In this document: positions 34,390 to 40,144 of the stretch, piece by piece
Position numbering within the stretch: position 1 is the first letter of the stretch
Layout of the letters: every line of letters begins with the position of its first letter
Assembly: GCF_001650715.1 (NCBI RefSeq)
Contig: NZ_LWQT01000054.1
Location: forward strand, 1 to 40,144
Direction of reading: 5' to 3'
Source of the DNA: Paramagnetospirillum marisnigri
GTDB lineage: Bacteria > Pseudomonadota > Alphaproteobacteria > Rhodospirillales > Magnetospirillaceae
Length of the DNA stretch: 40,144 bases
The notes under the pieces: model-generated
Database searches by the model: none
Told to the model about the DNA's origin: nothing
What the model saw: the letters and a program-made list of their open reading frames with translations, nothing else
Translations under genes and position numbers: made by a program

Positions 34390-36071
34390 GTTCGCCCAAG
34401 ACTTCGTTCGAGGTCCAGGTTCTCGACGGCAAGCACTGGGTCATCGCCGAGATGGCGGCCGACGAGGACAAGGCCAAGGCCTTCGCCGAGAATCTGGTTC
34501 AGGCGGGCAATCATGCCGCCGTCCGGGTGGTCAAGGATTACCAGCGTATCGACGGCACCCATACCGAGACGGTGCTGCTGGAAAAGCAGATCGCCCAGAA
34601 AGGCCCCGGCGATCCCACCCTGGCCTCCATCACCGAGGCGCCGCTTTGCGCCACGCTGGAGGATTTCTACGGCCAGCCGTCGCGGACCACCATCGGCCGG
34701 TTGCTGCGCAAATATCTCGACGAGGCGCTGATCACGCCCTTCGAACTGCTGCACGACCAGAAGGAGATGAAGCGCTTCGGCGACAAGGGCAACCTGCTGT
34801 TCGGCGCCATCGATCGGGTCTCTGCCCTGCAGGCCAAGGCGGCGGGTGACGAGAACTCCAAGGCGCGCAAGGACTTCCTCGACAAGTCCTGGGAACAGCT
34901 GATGGCCCGCGCCAAGGACTTCGTCGCCAAGAAGCCCAAGACGCCCGCCAATTTCACCGACGCGGTCAATGCCAGCGGCGGCGACGCCTTCACCCTGCGC
35001 GCCCTCATGACCCTGGCCCTGCTGGAAAAGCGCAGCTGGTTCGGCAAGCTGGACATGGTGATCGCCTGGGCGGCGGAACCGGCCGGGCAAGCCAACATGG
35101 CCGTGATCGACGCCGTCATCGCCGACCTGATGGTTCCGGCCCAGGTGATCCAGGACCTGCTGGGCTTCCAGTCCAATCTTTCGGCGGCGCTGTGCACCAT
35201 CGTCAATCTGGTGGAAGGCAAGGGAGAGGCCGCCAAATTCGCGCCCCAGACCTTCACCGATCTCAATGCCCTGTTCGCCCAAGGCTGCCTGCCCCAGTCG
35301 CGCGAGGTCCTGATGGCCCGCGTCATCCGCGAGGTCGGCGGCGTCAACCCCCTGTCGCGCAACGATCCCAGCCAGGAATACGAGATGTTCCACAAGATGC
35401 TGCATCGTCTTGTGGACAAGGACAGCGTCACTGGCGGCCCGCCTTTGGCCGAGTCCCTGTTGCAGCGGGGTTCGCGGGTGCTCAATTCCGGCGGCGCCAC
35501 CGTGGCGGCGCCCCAGGCGCTGCAACTGATGTTGGGCGCCCTGGCGGATGGCTGCGTCCGGCTGCAATTCCTGCTGACCCTGTGTGCTTCCAGTCTGGGC
35601 AAGAGCATGGGCGAGGTGCTGACCGAGGTGCTGGAGGCCCATATCCGGCGATCCTCCCATATGGACCAATGGGTGGCGGTGCGGCTGCCGCCACCCGCCC
35701 GCATGGCGGCGCTGTCGGCGGCCCACAAGGCGCTGAAGAGCTGTCCGGTGCTGGTGGACGGGTTCAAGAAACCGCTAGCCGACCTGATCGACGAGGTGAT
35801 GGTCAAATACCTGACCGAGCAGGAAATCATCGAAAAGGTGGACAAGCCCGACGATCCCCTGGCGGCGCGGGCCATCCGGCTGGTGAAGTTCTGCGGTGCG
35901 GGCGTGCTGATCGAAGGCAAGTCGCTGAACATGGCCAAGGCCCGCGTCGTCGAGCATCTGCGCCAGAAGCAGTTCGAGGAAAAGTTCGTGGCCAGTTGCC
36001 CCGATCCCAGCCAGGGCGAGAAGGCGTTGCGCGACTTCCACAAGCTGCTGGTGGAATGCGGCTTCGGGTGA
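34386..36071 (+). CDS. Unrecognised 561-residue soluble protein
   Basis: I do not recognise this protein. It is predicted soluble and strongly helical, with no signal peptide or TM helix. An N-terminal part of about 75 residues (FEVQVLDGKHWVIAE, ENLVQAGNHAAVRVVKDYQ) looks like a small alpha-beta domain. A long helical body follows with a conserved-looking SHMDQWVAVRLPPPARMAAL and a C-terminal KALRDFHKLLVECGFG. Several Lys/Glu-rich helices suggest protein-protein contacts. Its coupling to the Sel1 protein implies a joint role. Codon use matches the neighbours, so recent transfer is unlikely. Confidence 0.85.
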   Translation: MSSPKTSFEVQVLDGKHWVIAEMAADEDKAKAFAENLVQAGNHAAVRVVKDYQRIDGTHTETVLLEKQIAQKGPGDPTLASITEAPLCATLEDFYGQPSRTTIGRLLRKYLDEALITPFELLHDQKEMKRFGDKGNLLFGAIDRVSALQAKAAGDENSKARKDFLDKSWEQLMARAKDFVAKKPKTPANFTDAVNASGGDAFTLRALMTLALLEKRSWFGKLDMVIAWAAEPAGQANMAVIDAVIADLMVPAQVIQDLLGFQSNLSAALCTIVNLVEGKGEAAKFAPQTFTDLNALFAQGCLPQSREVLMARVIREVGGVNPLSRNDPSQEYEMFHKMLHRLVDKDSVTGGPPLAESLLQRGSRVLNSGGATVAAPQALQLMLGALADGCVRLQFLLTLCASSLGKSMGEVLTEVLEAHIRRSSHMDQWVAVRLPPPARMAALSAAHKALKSCPVLVDGFKKPLADLIDEVMVKYLTEQEIIEKVDKPDDPLAARAIRLVKFCGAGVLIEGKSLNMAKARVVEHLRQKQFEEKFVASCPDPSQGEKALRDFHKLLVECGFG

Positions 36072-36083
36072 GGGCTTCCGTGT

Positions 36084-36195
36084 AAGGCCCCCACCCCAAC
36101 CCTCCCCCGGCATGCCGGGGGAGGGGGAAGAAAGGGGTGCGCTAAATTTCCCCTCTCCCCGTGCAGAGCATGGGGGGAGGTCGGGAGGGGGGCTT
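36084..36195. repeat. REP-like palindromic intergenic repeat
   Basis: The whole gap between the 561-residue gene and epmA is G/C-skewed repeat DNA. A perfect 26-bp palindrome (36100-36125, centre CGGCA/TGCCG) is flanked by an imperfect outer inverted repeat: left arm GGCCCCCACCCCAACC (36086 on), right arm ending GGGAGGTCGGGAGGGGGGCC-like at 36174-36193. This C-rich motif resembles repeats scattered between genes in many alphaproteobacteria. It may also terminate both convergent genes. Confidence 0.7.
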
Positions 36196-36200
36196 TCTTC

Positions 36201-37247
36201 CTACGACGCCACCGGCGCCCACAGCACCTGATCGATGCTCTCGGCGCCGCACAGCAGCATGACGAGGCGGTCGAAGCCCAGGGCGATGCCCGCACTTTCC
36301 GGCATGCCGAATTCCAGCGCGGCCAGGAAATCCTCGTCCACCGGATGGGTTTCGCCATAAAGCTCGGCCTTCAGCGCCATGTCGGCCTCGAAGCGGCGGC
36401 GCTGTTCGGCGGCGTCGGTCAACTCGCCGAAGGCATTGGCCAGTTCCACCGCCAAGGCATAGGCCTCGAAGCGTTCCGCCACACGGGGGTCCTGGGGCGA
36501 GGGCCGGGCCAGTGCCGCCATGGACAGCGGATAGGAATGCAGGAAGACCGGCACGCCCTCGCCCAGATGGGGCTCGATGCGGTCCAGCATGACCTTGAAG
36601 AAGATGTCGTCCCAGCGGTCGAAATCGCTGACCGAGATGCCGATGCGGCGCGCCTCGGCCGCCAGAAGGTCGCGGTCGGGGCTAAGCGGGTCGGGGGCGG
36701 TGGCCAATACGTCGATCCCGGCATACTCGAAAAAGGCCTCGGCCACCGACAGCCGCCGCCATGGGGCGAAGGGATCGCACAGCCGACCGGCACGGTGCAG
36801 CTCCGTCACCCCGGCGGCGCGGGCGCACTGGCGCACCAGGGCCTCCATGTCCTCCATCAGTGCGTCCACCGTGGCTCCGGCCCGGTACCATTCCAGCATG
36901 GTGAATTCCGGGTGATGGGTGGGCGAGCGCTCGGCATTGCGGAACACCCGCGCCAACTGGTACAGCCGGGGCACCCCCGCCACCAGCAGCTTCTTCATGG
37001 CGAATTCCGGGCTGGTGTGGAGCGCCAGCTCCAGCGCCGGGCCGCCGCTGGCGTCGTGCAGGGTGGTGGTGAAGGCCTTGAGATGGGGCTCCATTCCCGG
37101 CGAGACCTGCAGGCAGGGGGTTTCCACCTCGGCGAAGTCGCGCTCGGCGAAAAAGCCACGAACCGCTTGGACGGCGCGGCTTCGCACGGCAAGATTGTCC
37201 CTGCGGCTGGCGAAGGCCTGGGGATGCCACCATCTATTCGCCGACAT
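36201..37247 (-). CDS. epmA: Elongation factor P (R)-beta-lysine ligase EpmA (PoxA/GenX)
   Basis: A 348-residue class II lysyl-tRNA-synthetase-like protein without the anticodon-binding domain, as in EpmA. Motif 2 is ARVFRNAERSPTHHPEFTML and motif 3 ends GIALGFDRLVMLL. EpmA attaches beta-lysine to a conserved lysine of EF-P, helping ribosomes pass polyproline stretches. The partner 2,3-aminomutase (EpmB) is not in the window. ATG 37247 has AAAGGA just upstream. Only 31 bases separate it from the divergent GST gene. Length and motif set fit EpmA rather than a full LysS. Confidence 0.93.
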   Translation of the reverse strand: MSANRWWHPQAFASRRDNLAVRSRAVQAVRGFFAERDFAEVETPCLQVSPGMEPHLKAFTTTLHDASGGPALELALHTSPEFAMKKLLVAGVPRLYQLARVFRNAERSPTHHPEFTMLEWYRAGATVDALMEDMEALVRQCARAAGVTELHRAGRLCDPFAPWRRLSVAEAFFEYAGIDVLATAPDPLSPDRDLLAAEARRIGISVSDFDRWDDIFFKVMLDRIEPHLGEGVPVFLHSYPLSMAALARPSPQDPRVAERFEAYALAVELANAFGELTDAAEQRRRFEADMALKAELYGETHPVDEDFLAALEFGMPESAGIALGFDRLVMLLCGAESIDQVLWAPVAS

Positions 37248-37278
37248 CGAATCGTCCTTTTCGGGGAGACGGAACCAA

Positions 37279-37977
37279 ATGATCGACCTTTATTACTGGA
37301 CCACCCCCAACGGCCACAAGATCACCGTGTTCCTGGAAGAGGCGGGGCTGGACTATCGCATCATCCCGGTGGATATCGGCAAGGGCGACCAGTTCAAGCC
37401 TGACTTCCTGAAAATCTCCCCCAACAACCGCATGCCCGCCATCGTCGACCATGACCCGGCGGGCGGCGGCGCGCCCATCAGCGTGTTCGAATCCGGCGCC
37501 ATCCTGCTCTATCTGGCGGAAAAGACCGGCAAGTTCATTCCCGCCGACATCCGGGGCCGGGTCGAGGTGCTGCAATGGCTGTTCTGGCAGATGGGCGGGC
37601 TGGGGCCCATGGCGGGGCAGAATCATCATTTCGCCCTCTACGCCCCCGAGAAGATCCCCTATGCCATCAACCGCTATGTCAAGGAGACCAGCCGTCTTTA
37701 TGCCGTGCTGGACAAGCGTCTGAGTGAGCGCGACTTCGTGGCGGGCGACTATTCCATCGCCGACATGGCGGCCTATCCCTGGATCGTGCCGTGGGAGCGC
37801 CAGGGGCAGATTCTCGACGACACCCCCAATCTGAAGCGCTGGTTCGAGGCCATCAAGGCCCGCCCGGCGGTCCAGCGGGCCTATGCTCGCGCCGAGGCGG
37901 TCAACACCCAGCCGGTGGTGTCGGAAGAGGCCAAGAAGGTGTTGTTCGGGCAGGACGCTGGCACGGTCAAACAGTGA
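37279..37977 (+). CDS. Glutathione S-transferase, Nu-class/YfcG-like
   Basis: A 232-residue GST. The thioredoxin-like N-domain (1-85) has YYWTTPNGHKITVFLEE, where the TPN segment matches the active site of YfcG-type disulfide-bond reductases, and the glutathione-binding motifs NRMPAIVD and FESGAILLYLAE. The helical C-domain has FVAGDYSIADMAAYPW. It probably acts in the cytoplasm on glutathione disulfides. GGGGAG precedes ATG 37279. The stop overlaps the next gene by four bases (GTGA). Confidence 0.92.
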   Translation: MIDLYYWTTPNGHKITVFLEEAGLDYRIIPVDIGKGDQFKPDFLKISPNNRMPAIVDHDPAGGGAPISVFESGAILLYLAEKTGKFIPADIRGRVEVLQWLFWQMGGLGPMAGQNHHFALYAPEKIPYAINRYVKETSRLYAVLDKRLSERDFVAGDYSIADMAAYPWIVPWERQGQILDDTPNLKRWFEAIKARPAVQRAYARAEAVNTQPVVSEEAKKVLFGQDAGTVKQ

Positions 37978-38894
37978 TCCGGCACCCCTTGCTGGCGGGA
38001 ACCGCCTTCGGCATGGGGGCGGGGGTGATGTGGGGCACCATCTTCCTGGTGCCGCTGCTGCTGCCCGACTATCCCGCCCTGGTGCTGTCGGCGGGGCGCT
38101 ATCTCGCCTTCGGGCTGGTGGTGCTGGTGCCCGCCTGGCTGGGGCGTGCCCATCTGCTGCGACTGGGCCGCGCCGACTGGCTGCGCGCCCTGGAACTCAG
38201 CCTGATCGGCAACATGCTCTATTACCTGGGCATCGCCCTGGCGGTGCAGCGGGCGGGAGCCCCCATGACCACCATGATCATCGGCACATTGCCGGTGGTG
38301 ATCAGCGTGGTGGGGAACCGGGGCGCGCATCGGATCGCCTGGCGAAGGCTGGCCTTGCCGCTGGTGGTGATCGGCCTGGGCCTCGGACTGGTCCATCATG
38401 ATGAATGGGGCCGGGCGGGGGCCGGGGCGGGCGAGGACTACGCGCTCGGGCTGCTCGCCGCGCTGGGTGCCCTGATCTGCTGGACCTGGTACCCATTGCG
38501 CAACGCCGCCTGGATCAAGGCGCGACCTAGCCTGTCCATGTCGGGCTGGGCCACCGCCCAAGGCCTCGCCACCCTGCCGCTGGCCCTGGCCGCCTTCCTG
38601 GTGGTGGACGGCATGCCCGGCTTCGACTGGCCGTTCGGCCCCGACCCCTGGCTGTTCGTCGGGCTGATGCTGGTGCTCGGAATCTGCGCCTCCTGGCTGG
38701 GCACCTGGTTCTGGAACCAGACCAGCCGCCTGCTGCCCGCCGGAGTCTCGGGCCAGATGATCGTGTTCGAGACGGTGTTCGGCATGGCCTACACCTTCCT
38801 CTATCGCGGCCAGTGGCCGGAATCCGGCACCATGGCCGGGCTGGTGCTGCTGGTGGGCGGCGTGGTGCTGGGGGTGCGGGCGGCGCGGGCTTGA
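37974..38894 (+). CDS. DMT-superfamily (EamA-like) membrane transporter
   Basis: A 306-residue integral membrane protein with about ten hydrophobic helices in two similar halves, the EamA/RhaT layout of drug/metabolite exporters. Segments include GMGAGVMWGTIFLVPLLLP at the start and GICASWLGTWFWNQTSRLLP in the second half. GTG 37974 was chosen because it overlaps the GST stop (GTGA) and gives a normal family length; the frame is open upstream only within the GST gene. The substrate is unknown. It is co-transcribed with the GST. Confidence 0.88.
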   Translation: MIRHPLLAGTAFGMGAGVMWGTIFLVPLLLPDYPALVLSAGRYLAFGLVVLVPAWLGRAHLLRLGRADWLRALELSLIGNMLYYLGIALAVQRAGAPMTTMIIGTLPVVISVVGNRGAHRIAWRRLALPLVVIGLGLGLVHHDEWGRAGAGAGEDYALGLLAALGALICWTWYPLRNAAWIKARPSLSMSGWATAQGLATLPLALAAFLVVDGMPGFDWPFGPDPWLFVGLMLVLGICASWLGTWFWNQTSRLLPAGVSGQMIVFETVFGMAYTFLYRGQWPESGTMAGLVLLVGGVVLGVRAARA

Positions 38895-38906
38895 AGGCCC
38901 AGGCTG

Positions 38907-39380
38907 TCAGTCGATCCAGAGATCGTCTCGATGGTCCAGGGTGTCCGGCCCAGGCGTGATGATGTCGGTGCTGACGGTGAAGCGGGGAACGTCATAGCGG
39001 CGGGCGTAGCGTCTGGCCCAGTCCCGCATATGCTCGAACCGATTGGGGCAGTCGTCGGCGAACTGGACGAACATTTGTCCGGTAGCTGGGTTGAGAGCCC
39101 ACCAGAATAATCCCATTTGCGGCTGTTCTTCCGCCACGAATCTCGTCAGGCTGCGGAATATTCGCTGATTCATGTCTTCCGACCAACTGCCGGAAGACAT
39201 GAAGTCAAGGCGCGCCAGGCACTCCTCTCGACGGTACTTGGCAACAAAATTTTCCATATGTTTGCTCAATGGGGCTGGGTCAATCACGCGCCGCTCGTCG
39301 TACTGGGTTTTCCAAATCCAGTACGACATCAGCGCGACGGCAAAAAATCCGGCTGTGCCGATGGCAAATATTTTCCGCAT
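38907..39380 (-). CDS. Small single-TM protein, paralogue Y1
   Basis: A 157-residue protein with one N-terminal TM helix (about residues 4-20), a YWIWKTQYDE juxtamembrane motif and a soluble domain with two cysteines (REECLARLD; DDCPNRFEH). It is a clear paralogue of the gene at 39462-39941, with C-terminal halves identical over 138 bases of DNA. ATG 39380 was chosen because it aligns with the paralogue's ATG at the same distance (5 bases) from the preceding TAG; GTG 39386 is the alternative. The family is unknown to me. A membrane-held immunity or periplasmic protein would fit the cassette-like layout, but that is inference. Confidence 0.72.
   Translation of the reverse strand: MRKIFAIGTAGFFAVALMSYWIWKTQYDERRVIDPAPLSKHMENFVAKYRREECLARLDFMSSGSWSEDMNQRIFRSLTRFVAEEQPQMGLFWWALNPATGQMFVQFADDCPNRFEHMRDWARRYARRYDVPRFTVSTDIITPGPDTLDHRDDLWID
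38959..39096. repeat. 138-bp perfect direct repeat, copy A
   Basis: This stretch within Y1 is identical base for base to 39517-39654 within Y2 (offset 558). The match ends abruptly at 39097, after which the two genes are only moderately similar, so recent conversion or unequal exchange is likely. Confidence 0.95.
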
Positions 39381-39385
39381 GATCA

Positions 39386-39436
39386 CTACGGCTTTTTCGT
39401 CCGGTAAAGCTTGCTATGAGGGGAATCCTCGAAGGG
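39386..39436 (-). pseudogene. 3' remnant of gene X (copy 1)
   Basis: Sixteen codons plus stop ending SPHSKLYRTKKP-TAG lie just before Y1 and match the end of the frame before Y2 (SPHIKIYRTKKP). Differences between the two are largely third-position synonymous changes (CCT/CCC, CAT/CAC, AAG/AAA, TAC/TAT, CGG/CGC, AAA/AAG), so this frame was once translated. Upstream it runs out after a few codons into the Y2 stop, so it is a truncated fragment. Confidence 0.6.
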
Positions 39437-39461
39437 GCATGTCGCCGGTTCGTCTCGGTTG

Positions 39462-39941
39462 TCATTCCACCCAAGCATCTTCATCGCGATGATCCAAGGT
39501 ATTCGGCCCAGGCGTAATGATGTCGGTGCTGACGGTGAAGCGGGGAACGTCATAGCGGCGGGCGTAGCGTCTGGCCCAGTCCCGCATATGCTCGAACCGA
39601 TTGGGGCAGTCGTCGGCGAACTGGACGAACATTTGTCCGGTAGCTGGGTTGAGAAGATATGAATAAGGCCCAAGTTGTGGGCGCGCCTCAGATACGAAGT
39701 GCATGAGGTTCCTGAAAATCCTATCCTTGAGGGCTTCTGACCATGTGCCGGAATCCGTAATATCAACTCTCACTAAGCATTCTTCCCTACGATATTTTGG
39801 AAGAAACGTTTCCATATGCTTGTTCAAGAGTGCCATGTTAATGGGCCTTTGCTCATCGTATTGGGTCTTCCAGACCCAATACGATGAGGCGGCGACAATC
39901 CCAAATATCCCGACCGTGGCCAAGATTGACTTATGGAGCAT
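39462..39941 (-). CDS. Small single-TM protein, paralogue Y2
   Basis: A 159-residue paralogue of Y1 with the same plan: TM helix (about residues 5-20), YWVWKTQYDE, and a soluble domain with REECLVRVD and DDCPNRFEH. ATG 39941 (MLHKS) is preferred; a longer frame from 40073 would run through the preceding gene's coding end. Part of the gene is strikingly A+T-rich (39781-39840 has 23 G/C of 60), unlike the rest of the window, which suggests acquisition by transfer. Residues about 97-141 are encoded by the perfect 138-bp repeat. Function unknown. Confidence 0.72.
   Translation of the reverse strand: MLHKSILATVGIFGIVAASSYWVWKTQYDEQRPINMALLNKHMETFLPKYRREECLVRVDITDSGTWSEALKDRIFRNLMHFVSEARPQLGPYSYLLNPATGQMFVQFADDCPNRFEHMRDWARRYARRYDVPRFTVSTDIITPGPNTLDHRDEDAWVE
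39517..39654. repeat. 138-bp perfect direct repeat, copy B
   Basis: Partner of 38959-39096. One base before the identical block differs (A at 39516, G at 38958), with similarity continuing weakly to both gene ends. Confidence 0.95.
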
Positions 39942-39946
39942 GGGAG

Positions 39947-40144
39947 CTACGGCTTCTTCGTGCGATAGATTTTGATGTGGGGGGAACCCTCCATGGGAGT
40001 GTACTCGGGCTGCGGTGGGTAGTTGAGTCGGAAGTTGTAGCCGTGGGGATTCTCGAAGGGTGGGTGGGGTCATGTCCCGTCGAGTGGTGTAGCAGCTTTT
40101 GCCTGGGGATGATGGCGTAGGGTGCGTAGCGCCCGGAGGCGTCA
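39947..40144 (-). pseudogene. 3' end of gene X (copy 2), apparently frameshifted; runs off the window
   Basis: On the minus strand a frame ends NYPPQPEYTPMEGSPHIKIY then RTKKP and TAG (39947-39949), five bases before Y2. It opens only after a TGA at 40070-40072. In the neighbouring frame, codons from the window edge to about 40057 read like coding DNA with G/C third positions (GRYAPYAIIPRQKLLHHSTG). Adding one base near 40057-40060 would join the two into one protein. So this is either a frameshifted gene or two separate pieces; the left part is outside the window. Confidence 0.45.

Noticed and set aside
36072-36200. CRISPR repeat or tRNA in the G/C-rich gap
   Set aside because: No regularly spaced repeats and no cloverleaf; it is a single nested palindrome.
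39942-40073. N-terminal extension of Y2 from the start at 40073
   Set aside because: The extension reads through the coding end of gene X in another frame; Y1 alignment supports ATG 39941.

Overview
The window (about 40.1 kb, high G+C with strong G/C third-position bias) looks like chromosome of an alphaproteobacterium of the Rhodospirillales. Gene content and protein style suggest Magnetospirillum/Paramagnetospirillum or a close relative. This is an inference from gene families; no rRNA or marker gene is present to prove it. No tRNA, rRNA, CRISPR array, transposase or prophage was seen.

Layout. (1) 1-1460: the last codons of etfA, a terminator, then two regulators: an Rrf2-type repressor with four cysteines and a Crp/Fnr-family activator. 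(2) 1507-10435: a Tad/Flp pilus locus. Two almost identical flp pilin genes each carry the same promoter architecture, a CRP-like palindrome placed at -41.5 of a putative start. They are followed by cpaA, cpaB, cpaC, cpaD, cpaE, cpaF, tadB and tadC. (3) 10529-16310: a small exported tail-collar-like protein, then on the minus strand a three-gene signalling operon: FIST sensor, hybrid histidine kinase (3 PAS, 2 receivers, HPt) and an HD-GYP response regulator. (4) 16482-25295: a four-gene MdtABC/MuxABC-type RND efflux operon with its own outer-membrane factor, every junction being a 4-base ATGA overlap. (5) 25507-27333: rubrerythrin, rubredoxin and rubredoxin reductase, which together could form an NADH-to-peroxide electron chain. 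(6) 27344-28300: a FlaF-like protein, a 33-residue membrane protein behind a well-placed FNR-like box, and a ribbon-helix-helix protein. (7) 28297-32885 minus: a Pls/PosA-type single-module NRPS with a membrane-embedded, hexapeptide-repeat C-terminal half, co-transcribed with its own 4'-phosphopantetheinyl transferase. (8) 33007-38894: a Sel1-repeat protein overlapping an unrecognised 561-residue protein, a palindromic intergenic repeat, EpmA (EF-P lysyl ligase), a GST and a DMT exporter. (9) 38907-40144 minus: an A+T-richer edge with two paralogous single-TM proteins, each preceded by the 3' end of the same unidentified gene. The arrangement recalls a degenerating toxin/immunity cassette array.

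How parts may work together: the Crp-like regulator probably switches on both pilin genes. The FIST operon should lower cyclic-di-GMP through HD-GYP in response to a small molecule. The rubrerythrin chain and the FNR-box gene point to microaerobic or anaerobic life with oxygen stress. The PPTase should activate the carrier domain of the neighbouring NRPS. Many long open frames on the opposite strands are shadows caused by high G+C and were left out.
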